DNA of 32,444 nucleotides from Lachnospiraceae bacterium (GCA_017523785.1 JAFWVX010000014.1:1-32444); one strand, 5' to 3'; counted from the first letter of the stretch, positions 14,494-24,440 are shown. The notes: generated from the letters alone by a model not told the origin. Program-made: numbers and translations.

Positions 14494-17205
14494 TTACGTA
14501 CCATAATTACGGTACATATAATCAATTTCATACTTTTCCAAATCGTCAAATAACATATCATCAAAAATGCTAAAACTAATTATCTCATTTCCTTCATAGT
14601 CCATAAAGCCATATTTAAATGCATTTCTAAACTCAAAGTAATTATCTTTAAAATTTGTTAAATCCAAATAATCATTTGCAACAATTTTACTATTTGAAGT
14701 ATTTATAAGTGTATATCTATAGTAGCTTTTCATATTTGATGAATCTTCATTGCTTTCATTATCTTTATTCTTTTTGACTTTATATTCATTTCTATATAGC
14801 ACATAGGTATCTTTAATGTTTATAGTTTCGAAAACATTAGGCCTTGTCAAATTTACATAATTCTTCCCCTTTATTCCAAAACCAAAAGACTCAAGAGTAA
14901 CTTCATCTAGTTCTTTTCTATTAGCATACAAACTACCATCTTCCGTTCCACTGCTGTAATTATTTTTGTATCTCTCTTTTATATCTTTAAAACAATTCTC
15001 AACATCTGGCCCTCTCTCTATTACACTCAGCTTGTTATCAAATAATACATATTCACTATCATATATTTGTAAAACCATAACTGTTTCTTTATCTTCATTA
15101 TAAAAGTATTCTTGCTTATCAATATTATCATAGGTGCTAAATACTTTATTGTAATTTGAGTCAATTATAAAACTTTCATATTTAGCATCGCCATTTTTAT
15201 CTTTTCTATCACTTACTGATTTTTGTATAAACAAATAACTAAAAGGTATTTTATCATCATCTATACTCAACTTAGCCCTATCAGATATAACAAATGGCAT
15301 CCCCTTTAAGTCTTTATAAATTACATTCATTTTTTTGTCGATTATTATAGTTGCATCAAGATAAGTTCCATCTTTTAATTCCGTTCCTAAAATCAAGGTC
15401 TTTCCATATGGTTGTTTAAAATCTACCACGTAGCATCGATTATAAATTATATTTAAATGTCCTATTTCTTCAAAATTTATATTATAAAACCTTGTCCCGT
15501 CCGCTATTGAGGAAATAATTACTGTATCCTTATCATCATCAGTAAATCTACATAAGTATAAGGCACTCGCAATATTCTCTCCATTTTCATCATATAGATT
15601 ATATAAATTGCCTTCCTCTCGCTTATGCGAAAACCTAAGCAGTCTTCTATCATTTAATTGCATTATGAAGAAAGGACTTCCTTCTTCTAGTTTATAATAA
15701 TCAAATTCAAATTTATGATCATCATCAATCCAATTTGCCTTAGCAATAAATGGTGATATATTGGGATCTACATTATAAATTATAATCTCGTCCAACTTTG
15801 TAGTCTCATAGCATTCGTCACCATATTTGTCATAATAGCGTTTAAAGCTAAGTGGAAAAAAATACCCACCATTTACTCCTACAAGATATGTTGTCGTGTT
15901 GTTTTCCGTATCTGATTCGTTGTGCGACTCGCTAAGCAACTTTACTAGTTTATTATTTCGCACAACATAATAATCTTTTGTGTCACTACCAAGAGAGTAA
16001 AAGACTTCCTCACTTACATCGTTGATTTGTCTGTCAAAAGACATTTGCCGATACAAATTTGGTAGCTCTGTTTTTTCAATAATGTCATTAAACTCATAAT
16101 CAGTTATTCTTATATAATTATCATCATTTATTATATAGTAATACTTTTTATTACTTTTAAACGTCAAACTTACTTTCTCATATATATTATCTCTCTTTTC
16201 ACCTTTTTTAGCTAACTTTGTCTTATCATTTAATCTAGCAATATAAGCCTGTTTTCTTTCTTCATCTTGATTAAACATTTCTTTATTGTCTATAAATGCT
16301 ATGTCGTCTTTAAAGACATACTCAAAGTTTTCATCAAGCAAATTAGCAAACTTATATTCGCCAAATCCAGTTCCTAAATTTCGTACATAATAGACTTCAT
16401 AGTACCTCTTGTTTTCAATTTCAAGTTCTTTGTTGAAATGCAGCATTAAATAATATTTGATAGTTCCATTCGTCATTTCTGCCGACTTTAATACTCTTAA
16501 CTGATTCATATTAATATCAAATACATAAAGATTTGTATCAACATTCATATTATCATAATAATAACCTTTGTCAAAATTCACAAATAGATAAGGATTTGAA
16601 TACTTGCACTTTCCAAAATCATCAAAAAGTTTTACTGCTTTTTTGTTATCTTCCTCTAAATTATAATAAATCATTTGTTTCTTATGCTGTATATATTCTT
16701 CATCATCGTATTCTGTCTCGCTAGACCAACAATTTACTATAAGTTTATTATTCATCAAATAAAAACTACGATAGTCATCAACCTCGACACCAACTTCTTT
16801 ACCAAAAAGATCATAAAAGACTATACTTTTTGCTATTCTTTCCCCCTGCCACTCAGATCCGTCATAATATCTTTTGCCATCCTTTTTTAACACCACTCCA
16901 GTCATTGATTTATATATTAATACTTGTTTGCCACTGTTCAAATCAGTAACTATTCCGACATCTTCAGTGCTATTATAACTTGCCAACAACACATTTCCAT
17001 TTTTGTCTATTATTCTTGCTCTACCTGTTATGGGATTTTTAATGATTTTTACTTTTTCGTTTTTATTAAATAGAACATCTAGATTTTTGGCATGGACATA
17101 ATTTGCTTGCATACAAACATTTGTTGCAGCGGCAATAAGCAATACTAATATTGCTCTAAACAAAAACTTCAACTTATGATTTTGTTTGTTTCTATGCGAT
17201 GTCAT
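14494..17205 (-). CDS. Large exported protein of unknown function (903 aa)
   Basis: I do not recognise a family. A basic N-terminus followed by a hydrophobic stretch (about 14-34, LFRAILVLLIAAATNVCMQA) and then AHA-like residues reads as a signal peptide or membrane anchor. The rest is about 870 residues rich in Tyr, Asp, Asn and Lys, built of short beta-strand units that often contain D-x-x-G-N turns (for example IDKNGNVLLA about 62-71 and MDYEGNEIISF near the end). This looks like a long beta-propeller or WG-repeat-like fold. There are no catalytic motifs and few cysteines. It is the last gene of an apparent operon behind the C1 protease and a PstS-like lipoprotein (22-base gap), and the ribosome site is weak. 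A cell-surface role is inference. Confidence 0.55.
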   Translation of the reverse strand: MTSHRNKQNHKLKFLFRAILVLLIAAATNVCMQANYVHAKNLDVLFNKNEKVKIIKNPITGRARIIDKNGNVLLASYNSTEDVGIVTDLNSGKQVLIYKSMTGVVLKKDGKRYYDGSEWQGERIAKSIVFYDLFGKEVGVEVDDYRSFYLMNNKLIVNCWSSETEYDDEEYIQHKKQMIYYNLEEDNKKAVKLFDDFGKCKYSNPYLFVNFDKGYYYDNMNVDTNLYVFDINMNQLRVLKSAEMTNGTIKYYLMLHFNKELEIENKRYYEVYYVRNLGTGFGEYKFANLLDENFEYVFKDDIAFIDNKEMFNQDEERKQAYIARLNDKTKLAKKGEKRDNIYEKVSLTFKSNKKYYYIINDDNYIRITDYEFNDIIEKTELPNLYRQMSFDRQINDVSEEVFYSLGSDTKDYYVVRNNKLVKLLSESHNESDTENNTTTYLVGVNGGYFFPLSFKRYYDKYGDECYETTKLDEIIIYNVDPNISPFIAKANWIDDDHKFEFDYYKLEEGSPFFIMQLNDRRLLRFSHKREEGNLYNLYDENGENIASALYLCRFTDDDKDTVIISSIADGTRFYNINFEEIGHLNIIYNRCYVVDFKQPYGKTLILGTELKDGTYLDATIIIDKKMNVIYKDLKGMPFVISDRAKLSIDDDKIPFSYLFIQKSVSDRKDKNGDAKYESFIIDSNYNKVFSTYDNIDKQEYFYNEDKETVMVLQIYDSEYVLFDNKLSVIERGPDVENCFKDIKERYKNNYSSGTEDGSLYANRKELDEVTLESFGFGIKGKNYVNLTRPNVFETINIKDTYVLYRNEYKVKKNKDNESNEDSSNMKSYYRYTLINTSNSKIVANDYLDLTNFKDNYFEFRNAFKYGFMDYEGNEIISFSIFDDMLFDDLEKYEIDYMYRNYGT

Positions 17206-17227
17206 TTTTGCTTCTGTGCTATTCTAA

Positions 17228-18205
17228 TTACTCAAACACCACTCTATCATTATTATTTGTTGGAATATATCCAGCCTTTCTTATTGACTCTTTGCCTTTA
17301 TCACTTAATATATAATTATAAAGTTTTCTGACTTCACTATCTTCTGGCTCATCCGCTCTAATAACTACATAGTATTGATTTAAAAACGGATAAGTTCCAT
17401 TTTCGATTGTTTTGTCTGTTGGACTGATTCCATCAATTGAGAAGAATGTCAGATCCGGGTTTGCATACATTTTCTTTGCATAATAGAACACGCTATATCC
17501 AATTGCATTTGCATCGTTTTTATACTCAGATAGCCTTGTTATGACATCCCCCATCTCCGCCAAATAATAACCCTCTTTGGCTTCCATAGGTTTCTTATCT
17601 TTCATCAATAGTTTTGTAAATAATGTTTGACTGCCACTATTGTATATTCTTTGAAATGCTTCTATAGGCTTATCCTCTCCGCCTAAAGTTTTCCAATTTG
17701 TTGTTTCACCGGCATAGATATTCACTAAATCTTCTGTCGACAAATTGTCTATCGGATTACTTTTATTTTTTATAAATACAAGTGCGTCAACGCCAATTGG
17801 ATTAATAATAAGTTCGTTATTAGGTTCTTTAATTCTGTTTTTTAATTTTTCTGATGGTTCATACACAAGTAATAATTCAGGATAATTGTCATCAAAGTTA
17901 TGGTATTTGTATTTCATATTTTCCCAAGCTTTGTCAGTAGTTAAAACAGTTTGATAATTATTTCTTGCTTCTTCAAGTGGTATACCAAGATAATCCGACA
18001 TTATCTGAGCCATCATAGGAATGTTTGCTGTAGAACCATCAACTATTGGGTAGTTAGCCATTTTTTCATAAATTTCTTGATTTTTGCTAACTATATTTTC
18101 AATCGTATCATATTCAGCTTTTTTATTGTCACACGAAAATAAAAACATACTTAACACTACAGCAAAAACTACTATAAATCTTTTACAAATAGTTCTAAAA
18201 CACAT
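17228..18205 (-). CDS. PstS-like substrate-binding lipoprotein
   Basis: This 325-residue protein has a lipoprotein signal ending in LFSC, with Cys25 as the lipid-bearing residue, and a periplasmic-binding-protein-like domain of the PstS class. Features typical of that class are VDGSTANIPMMAQ (about 55-67), the block LIINPIGVDALVFIKNKSNPIDNLSTEDLVNIYAGETTNW in the middle split by the hinge, and YVVIRADEPEDSEVRKLYNYILSDKGKESI at the C-terminus, given here only to position the match. No pstC, pstA or pstB genes are next to it, so it may bind phosphate or another anion without a dedicated transporter, or serve as a surface sensor. It lies 17 bases behind the C1 protease gene; the ATG follows GGAG by 8 bases. 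Confidence 0.75.
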   Translation of the reverse strand: MCFRTICKRFIVVFAVVLSMFLFSCDNKKAEYDTIENIVSKNQEIYEKMANYPIVDGSTANIPMMAQIMSDYLGIPLEEARNNYQTVLTTDKAWENMKYKYHNFDDNYPELLLVYEPSEKLKNRIKEPNNELIINPIGVDALVFIKNKSNPIDNLSTEDLVNIYAGETTNWKTLGGEDKPIEAFQRIYNSGSQTLFTKLLMKDKKPMEAKEGYYLAEMGDVITRLSEYKNDANAIGYSVFYYAKKMYANPDLTFFSIDGISPTDKTIENGTYPFLNQYYVVIRADEPEDSEVRKLYNYILSDKGKESIRKAGYIPTNNNDRVVFE

Positions 18206-18222
18206 ATAACTATCTCCTCACA

Positions 18223-21144
18223 CTATAAATCATTCATCACCCACTTACCATCTTCTCCGACTTTCATTCCGTCAGGAGTGACGCCGTTTGTGAATAGACT
18301 TCCATCGAGGTTGAAGTAATACCATGCTCCTGCTATTTTCTTCCACTCTCTAACCATCTTGCCGCGTTCAGAATTATTTGAATCATCTAAAAAGTATTTT
18401 CTACCTGTTATATCTGAAAGCCAACCAGTGACCATCTTTCCTTCATTATCAAAGAAGTAGAAATTAGAAACTTGCAATTTCTCTCCATTAGAGAATGTCA
18501 CTTCGCTGTTGATACAAGCCCATTGATTTTTAACTTCTGTGACATTACCAAAGGCATCGACAGTTTGCAAATGCCATTCGCCACTCTCATCAGCATTCCA
18601 ACTTGAAATTGCTGTATTGTAATTTACTCCCACAGTTTTCAAATCGACAGTAATATTTGTCTCAGTCGCTGCGCTTTGTTGAGTTGGCAATTCTGAGGCA
18701 GGTATAGTTCGTCCACCGCCGCCACCACTACTACCACCGCTGCTACTTCCACCACCACTTGGAGGAATAAAATTCTGTACCCATCTAGCAAATATTTCTT
18801 TAGTACTGCCATCCTCTGTTGAAATGTCTCCGCTTCCATCAAATTTATTTCTAAATGAATTTTCAGTATACCATCCGCCAAAACTATAACCTGATCTTGT
18901 TGGACTCTCTAGTGCCACACTTGCATCATAAGTTTTTACAAATGAGTCAACTGATACACTTCCACCATTCGCATTATATTTTATAGTATATGTGATTGGT
19001 GTCCACTCAGCTGTAAGTCTTTTATCAGATAAAATGTTTATTGTCGCTTCATCATCATATTTATTTCCATCATCGTCTACCCACTCTACAAATTTATAAC
19101 CAGTTTTCACAAATGTATTTTTATCAATTTTATTCGAACCTGATTTAACTGCCTGATACTTTACAGTTCCTTCTCCATCATTTGCGACAAGTTCTAAACT
19201 CAATGCAGAATTAGTGAGTGCCTTTATTCTAAAATTACCGCCATACTTTACACCATCAATAACTTTTATTAATGTCTCATTAACATCTTTCCACTTACCA
19301 TTTACATACTCATAACTTTGTCCAAGTTCTACCGCATTTCTATAAAGTCGCTCACTATCATCATAGGACTCATCAAAAAATGTTTTAAATTGATTACCGC
19401 TTGCAGATATTGGCACGACAACTACAGAGAAATAGGAGTTCTTACCGATCAAAACCTTTTCATCAAGTTCAATAGTATAGATTCCTGCCGTATCCTTTTC
19501 AACAGTTTGACTTAGTTTCAATATTCCATCTTCAGGATTTTTCATCTTAGTGTCACTTGTAAATATCTCTATTTTAAATTTTGTATTTGTTGAGCTAACT
19601 GCTACACTAACCGCCTCCAAACTCTGGCTCTCGTCATCACTCACTTGGAAAACATTTGCAAACTTAGTGTCTGCCACTTTGTATGATAGTTCTCCATCTG
19701 ATCCCGTTGTGTCATAGTGGTAATTGTATTTATATGTATTTGCAGGAATGGCCTCAAATGCATATGTGGTATCATCTAAAGATGGCTCTTCATAAGACAA
19801 CCAAAAATATCCTCCAGTATGCATTCCTGTACTTGTTCCCCAACTATTTCTTATAAGCCATGCACCATTATTTGAGGCTTGCTTAGAACTATTGTAAAAA
19901 TATTCTTTAGGTTTGTTATCATCCCAACCTACTATGTTAACAGCATGGTTAGCCTCACCGCTGTTTGAAAAGTAACACCATTCTCCATTTGTATCTTGAT
20001 GACAATTACTGCTACCTCTTCCTTCATAATAACCTATGCCTACAGAACCTTGTTCCATTACTGCCTTTTTAATCAAGTCTCTATTATCTTTATGAATAAA
20101 TTTTGCATTTGATAACTCAAAGCTATTACTATTAAATGCATATTTTCCATCAAGACCACTATTAATTATGTCTGGCATTTTACTATATACTGTATCGCTA
20201 TTTTCAGTAACTAATCCCATATAAGAAGATGCTATAAATGCAACCTCTAACTGGTTTCCACCACCATTATAGAAACCTTTCGACACATAAGAAGGTCCTA
20301 TACCTGTATAGTCTCCTCTTCCTAAATATGGTTTATTGATATAATTTAAATTATCAGTATAATCTTTTAAGCTTAAAGTAAAATATGAAAGTGCTGCAAC
20401 ACTAAGTGTTCCTTCTGCCTCATTTTCAATAAGATTTTTAGATCTTAAAGATGTCTCCAACAATCCGATAGAAGAAAATGCCCAACATGTTCCATAAGGG
20501 TTTTGGTTTTTAACCGCAGGAACTATCGGTATTCCCCTTTCATTAGTTTCTGCTCTTGAGTCATACGATGTTGGTAAGTTTGTAGATCTAAGTAAAGGTT
20601 TCTTTTTTTGAGTCGTCTTATCTGCTTTAAATTTTGGTGAATGGAAAGATGATACTAACTCTATTACTTCTTCAGTTTCTCCACTTTCTTCCACAGACTC
20701 AGAGGCATTTTCTATTTTAACTTCGGTAATTGTTTCAACTTCCTTATTAAACTCATTCTCAACTTCATTCTCTTCTGCAGATTCATTTTCATTATCTATT
20801 TCAGTTGAAGATTCTATTTCAGTCTCAGTAGTTTCTTCTATAATACTATTCTCTTCTGGTTCAACTTTTTCTGACGACCCCATATCATCTGTTTCTTCTT
20901 CGCCTTCTTCTAATGTTTCTACATCAGTTGTTTCTTCTTCTGTTATCTTAATCTCTGTTGATTCAGTTTCAATAATCTCTGTATCTACAAGGTCATACTT
21001 ATTCTCTAATTCATCAGAATTTTCCACTTCTGTAAAAGTGTTTTCTTGTGTTCCAACACTTTCACCTTTTGCTAATGGTTCCAGAGTGCAACATAAAATC
21101 ATTACGCTGCATAAAATTATAGAAATTAATTTTTTAATATTCAT
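18223..21144 (-). CDS. Surface papain-family (C1) protease with InlB-type and cell-wall-binding repeats
   Basis: This 973-residue exported protein has a signal peptide (1-27), then a Glu/Thr-rich low-complexity segment (about 35-165) that may span the wall or act as a propeptide. A papain-like peptidase domain follows (about 193-470). Catalytic residues are visible: Gln214, Cys220 in GTCWAFSS, His400 in ANHAVNIVGW and Asn433 in RNSWG. After a domain of unknown type come InlB/Flg_new-like repeats (about 660-790, with GYSFGGWYTENSF), a Gly/Ser linker (about 800-816) and C-terminal cell-wall/choline-binding repeats (GKMVTGW, AWYYFNLDGSL). It is probably held on the cell wall and cuts peptides outside the cell. 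The start ATG follows GGGAG. It heads the operon with the lipoprotein and the 903-residue protein. Confidence 0.88.
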   Translation of the reverse strand: MNIKKLISIILCSVMILCCTLEPLAKGESVGTQENTFTEVENSDELENKYDLVDTEIIETESTEIKITEEETTDVETLEEGEEETDDMGSSEKVEPEENSIIEETTETEIESSTEIDNENESAEENEVENEFNKEVETITEVKIENASESVEESGETEEVIELVSSFHSPKFKADKTTQKKKPLLRSTNLPTSYDSRAETNERGIPIVPAVKNQNPYGTCWAFSSIGLLETSLRSKNLIENEAEGTLSVAALSYFTLSLKDYTDNLNYINKPYLGRGDYTGIGPSYVSKGFYNGGGNQLEVAFIASSYMGLVTENSDTVYSKMPDIINSGLDGKYAFNSNSFELSNAKFIHKDNRDLIKKAVMEQGSVGIGYYEGRGSSNCHQDTNGEWCYFSNSGEANHAVNIVGWDDNKPKEYFYNSSKQASNNGAWLIRNSWGTSTGMHTGGYFWLSYEEPSLDDTTYAFEAIPANTYKYNYHYDTTGSDGELSYKVADTKFANVFQVSDDESQSLEAVSVAVSSTNTKFKIEIFTSDTKMKNPEDGILKLSQTVEKDTAGIYTIELDEKVLIGKNSYFSVVVVPISASGNQFKTFFDESYDDSERLYRNAVELGQSYEYVNGKWKDVNETLIKVIDGVKYGGNFRIKALTNSALSLELVANDGEGTVKYQAVKSGSNKIDKNTFVKTGYKFVEWVDDDGNKYDDEATINILSDKRLTAEWTPITYTIKYNANGGSVSVDSFVKTYDASVALESPTRSGYSFGGWYTENSFRNKFDGSGDISTEDGSTKEIFARWVQNFIPPSGGGSSSGGSSGGGGGRTIPASELPTQQSAATETNITVDLKTVGVNYNTAISSWNADESGEWHLQTVDAFGNVTEVKNQWACINSEVTFSNGEKLQVSNFYFFDNEGKMVTGWLSDITGRKYFLDDSNNSERGKMVREWKKIAGAWYYFNLDGSLFTNGVTPDGMKVGEDGKWVMNDL

Positions 21145-21250
21145 TTTATGTCGTCTCCCAATTTAACTATCTTATAATAAATATCACTAATTTTGCTTAC
21201 ACATTTTTAAAAACATATAGCTTTAACTATATTAAATCTTTAATTTTTTT

Positions 21251-21280
21251 ATTATATCACATACAGCATAATAAACTCAA
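21251..21280 (-). promoter_or_regulatory. Promoter of the C1 protease operon
   Basis: On the minus strand TTGAGT (21275-21280) and TATAAT (21251-21256) are 18 bases apart. The start near 21244 leaves an AT-rich leader of about 100 bases in which I see no clear fold. Confidence 0.5.
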
Positions 21281-21317
21281 TATATTATTTCATCTTACCC
21301 AAAACTTCACACATTAT

Positions 21318-21339
21318 AAAAGGGCGAGTATTCTCGCCC
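21318..21339 (-). terminator. Rho-independent terminator after clpB
   Basis: On the minus strand GGGCGAG (21333-21339) pairs perfectly with CTCGCCC (21322-21328) around a 4-base loop, followed by TTTT. The stem resembles the GCGAGC-type interspersed repeat, so a repeat copy may have been recruited as a terminator. Confidence 0.75.
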
Positions 21340-21350
21340 CTTCATAATTC

Positions 21351-23009
21351 TTATGCTATAAACAACTCGTCCTTCTTCACATCCACCATCACCTCGTTGC
21401 CTTCTTCTACTTTGTTTTCGATAATTGCCTTAGCGACAAGATTTTCAACTGAAGCTTGAATAAATCTCTTAAGCGGTCTAGCACCAAATGATGGGTCGTA
21501 TCCATTTTCAATTACAAACTTTTTAGCTGCATCGGTGAGTTTGATGCTTATTCTCTTATCTGCAAGTCTCTTATTCAAATCACTAATAATCAAGTCTGCT
21601 ATCTTAGAAATATTTTCCTCAGATAGTGGTCTAAACATTATAATCTCATCAAGTCTATTTAAGAACTCTGGTCTAAAGTGCTCTTTCAACTCATCCATAA
21701 CTCTTTGCTCTACAAGTGAGTATTCTGAATTTTTACTTCTTCCACCGATTTTCAAATTCAAATCTTCATCAGCACTGATTTTTGTTTTAACTTCATTTCC
21801 AGTAGAGAAGCCTACAGGATTGTCAGCACCTTCAAGTAAAAGTTGTGATCCGATATTTGGTGTAAGTATTATTATAGTATTTTTGAAATCAACTGTCACA
21901 CCTTTTGCATCAGTAATTCTTCCATCATCAAGTATCTGAAGTAAGACATTATATACATCAGGGTGAGCTTTTTCAATCTCATCGAATAATATAACTGAAT
22001 ATGGTTTCCTTCTCACCTTCTCTGTAAGCTGCCCGCCCTCATCATAGCCAACATATCCAGGAGGTGCACCTATGAGTCTTGCGACTGTGTGCTTCTCCAT
22101 ATACTCAGACATATCAATTCTTATGACCATATTCTCATCATCAAATAAATTGTATGCTAGAGTCTTAGCAAGTTCAGTCTTACCAACACCGGTAGGTCCA
22201 AGGAACAAGAATGAGCCAATAGGTTTCTTAGGGTCCTTGATTCCAGCCTTACTTCTCAAGATACAGTTAGCAACTTTTTCTATCGCCTTATCCTGGCCGA
22301 TAACTCTCTTATGCAAATCATCAGCGAGATGCAAAGTCTTCTCTCTCTCAGTACTTGTGAGTTTTGAAACTGGTATACCAGTCCACTTACTTATAACTTT
22401 CGCAATCTCTTCTTCAGTCACTTTGTTGTGAACAAGTGTAAGCTGTTTTTCTTTTATGGCATTTTCTTTTTCCTCTATCTCTTTTTCAAGCTGAGGTTTA
22501 TCTTGATACTTAAGTTTTGAAGCAAGTTCCAAGTTTGCTTCATTTTCAGCTTTTTCTATCTGCTTATTAATATCTTCAAGCTTTTCTTTTATTCCTTTTA
22601 CACTATCAACTGCTTCTTTTTCGTTTTTCCACTTACTTACTTTAGAATTATACTTATCTCTAAGCTCTGACAAATCTTTTTGAAGTTCAGTTAGCCTTTC
22701 TTTAGAAGCCTTGTCCTCCTCTTTTTTGAGTGCAAGTTCTTCTATCTCAAGTTGCATAATTTTTCTTCTCATCTCATCTAAGTCCTGAGGCATAGAATCA
22801 AGTTCTGTCTTAATCATAGCACAAGACTCATCAACTAAATCAATTGCCTTATCAGGTAAAAATCTGTCACTTATATATCTATGTGAAAGTTCAGCCGCAG
22901 CAACAAGAGCTCCGTCAGTAATTTTTACATTGTGGAAAGTTTCATATCTCTCTTTTATACCACGAAGTATGGAAATGGTGTCTTCAACACTTGGCTCATT
23001 AATTTGCAC
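21351..23009 (-). pseudogene. clpB: clpB, C-terminal part after an in-frame TGA
   Basis: This open stretch encodes the last two thirds of the ClpB disaggregase in the same frame as the upstream fragment. The rest of AAA-1 leads to the coiled-coil middle domain (about 80-200 counting from the GTG at 23009). AAA-2 has Walker A GPTGVGKT (271-278), Walker B LFDE (341-344) and FRPEFLNR (445-452). An unusual insertion of roughly 30 residues, rich in charged residues, sits at about 400-432 before the conserved HFRPEFLNR block. No ribosome site precedes the GTG, so separate translation looks unlikely; without readthrough this part would not be made. A sequencing or assembly error at the TGA is the main alternative to true gene loss. 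Confidence 0.85.
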
Positions 23010-23018
23010 TGGTTGAAA

Positions 23019-24014
23019 TCATCTTTCAAGTGCCTTATCTTTTTCAATATACTTTCTATATTCATCAAGAGTTGTAGCGCCTATACAGTGAAGTTCACCT
23101 CTTGCAAGCATTGGTTTTAAAATATTTCCAGCATCGATAGCACCTTCAGAGCCACCTGCGCCTACTATTGTGTGAAGCTCGTCTATAAATAAAATTATTT
23201 GACCATCAGATTTTTTTACTTCAGATAAAACTGATTTAAGTCTCTCTTCAAATTCACCTCTATACTTTGCTCCTGCGACAATTGATGACATATCAAGAGA
23301 AAATAATTTTTTATTTTTAAGTTGAGTAGGCACATCTCCCCTAACTATTCTTTCAGCAAGCCCCTCAACTACTGCTGTCTTTCCAACACCTGGTTCACCT
23401 ATTAGAACTGGATTATTTTTTGTCTTTCTAGAAAGTATCATTATAGCATTTCTAATTTCAGCATCTCTTCCTATGACTGGATCGAGTTTTCTCTCTCTTG
23501 CTCTCTCAACTAAGTCATAGCCATATTTGTTTAGCACATCATAAGTTGCCTCAGGATTATCTGATGTCACTGACTGATTGCCTCTAACTTCAGAAAGTGC
23601 TTTTAAGAATCCTTCTTTTGTGATGTTGTATTCTTTGAATATTTTCTTTATAGTCGCATCAGCATAATTCATCATACAAATAAATAAATGTTCAACAGAC
23701 ACATACTCATCCTTCATTCCCTTCGCAACGTCGTCAGAATTTATCATAACTTGGTTCAACTCATTTGAATAATGATACTGAACATTCCCTTGAACCTTAG
23801 GAAGTCTATCAACTTCTTCATTCACTGTCTTTGTGAGAGCAGCGATGTTGACACCCATTTTATCAAGCAAATTTTTAATGAGGCTGTCCTCAATCTCTAT
23901 AAGTGATTTGAGCAAATGAACCTGCTTGAACTCAGCATTTCCATTATTCATAGCCGTCTTTTCGACATTTTGTATTGCTTCCATCGACTTCTTTGTAAAT
24001 CTATCTATATTCAT
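23019..24014 (-). pseudogene. clpB: clpB, N-terminal part ending at an in-frame TGA
   Basis: ClpB is the heat-shock AAA+ chaperone that extracts proteins from aggregates together with DnaK. This part holds the Clp N-terminal domain (about 1-145) and most of AAA-1: Walker A GEPGVGKT (206-213), Walker B FIDE (276-279) and the sensor region GATTLDEY. It ends after ALER at residue 331, where TGA replaces the second arginine of the conserved ERRF motif (the arginine-finger pair); the frame then continues directly as FQPV. I chose ATG 24014, which has AGGAGG 8 bases upstream, over the in-frame GTG at 24023 that overlaps the ribosome site. Transcription is from a CIRCE-controlled promoter. A 331-residue product would lack the middle domain and AAA-2. 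Confidence 0.88.
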
Positions 24015-24045
24015 ATATTTCACCTCCTATCTAAATCTTAGGCAT

Positions 24046-24088
24046 ATGATATCATATTTTGTTAGCACTGTCAAGTGTTGAGTGCTAA
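24046..24088 (-). promoter_or_regulatory. CIRCE operator (HrcA) and clpB promoter
   Basis: TTAGCACTG (24062-24070), nine bases, then GAGTGCTAA (24080-24088) is the CIRCE inverted repeat with a single mismatch to the consensus. On the minus strand a TTGACA -35 (24069-24074) lies inside it, with TATCAT (24046-24051) 17 bases further. HrcA bound here would block clpB transcription until heat shock. Confidence 0.88.
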
Positions 24089-24308
24089 TTTATGCGAGCA
24101 CGTATTCTGTAAATGATATTTGTTCTGTAAGTTCAAAATATGACTAAATATTCTAAAAATTATTTTAATTCTTAAAATGTTAAATTATGTTCTTTCACTA
24201 GGCTAGGGTAAAAATTCTATAAATTCAAGTTCTTCAATTTACACAGATAAATTCAAATAATTTTTATAATTCATAAAATTCATAATTATTCTTTATAGTA
24301 TTATCTTC

Positions 24309-24337
24309 TTGCAATAAGCGGAATATTTCAATATAAT
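24309..24337 (+). promoter_or_regulatory. Promoter of the MATE-trmB-tcdA operon
   Basis: TTGCAA (24309-24314) and TATAAT (24332-24337) are 17 bases apart. The start near 24344 puts the whole repeat cluster that follows into the 5' leader of the message. Between the CIRCE site and this promoter (24089-24308) I see only AT-rich sequence with no gene or clear element. Confidence 0.6.
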
Positions 24338-24357
24338 AGTATCTTGCATATCACAAT

Positions 24358-24440
24358 CGTAGGGGCGAGCATTGCGAGCCCGACAATTGTAGGGGCAGAT
24401 ATCATCCGCCCGCACCGTAGAGGCGAGCATTGCGAGCACG
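24358..24440 (+). repeat. Three GTAGGGG-type repeats in the MATE leader
   Basis: Three head-to-tail copies lie at about 24358-24382 (GCGAGC type), 24389-24412 (GCGGAT type with one base changed) and 24416-24440 (GCGAGC type, two changes). All run in the direction of transcription. The last ends one or two bases before the AAAGGAG ribosome site of the MATE gene, so their folding could affect its translation. Confidence 0.85.

Noticed and set aside
14498-14515. GTACC...GGTAC inverted repeat as terminator between Rrf2 and the 903-residue gene
   Set aside because: It lies within the coding end, has a short stem and no T run on either side.
17228-18205. The PstS-like lipoprotein as part of a phosphate ABC operon
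   Set aside because: No pstC, pstA, pstB or phoU genes are next to it; its operon partners are surface proteins.
23019-23021. TGA in clpB as a recoded sense codon or selenocysteine
   Set aside because: trmB and the MATE gene use TGA as normal stops, the position needs arginine rather than Sec, Trp or Gly, and no other internal TGA is seen in conserved genes.
24358-24440. A CRISPR array
   Set aside because: Units are only about 24 bases, spacers are very short and uneven, subtypes differ, and no cas genes are near. It is an interspersed repeat cluster.
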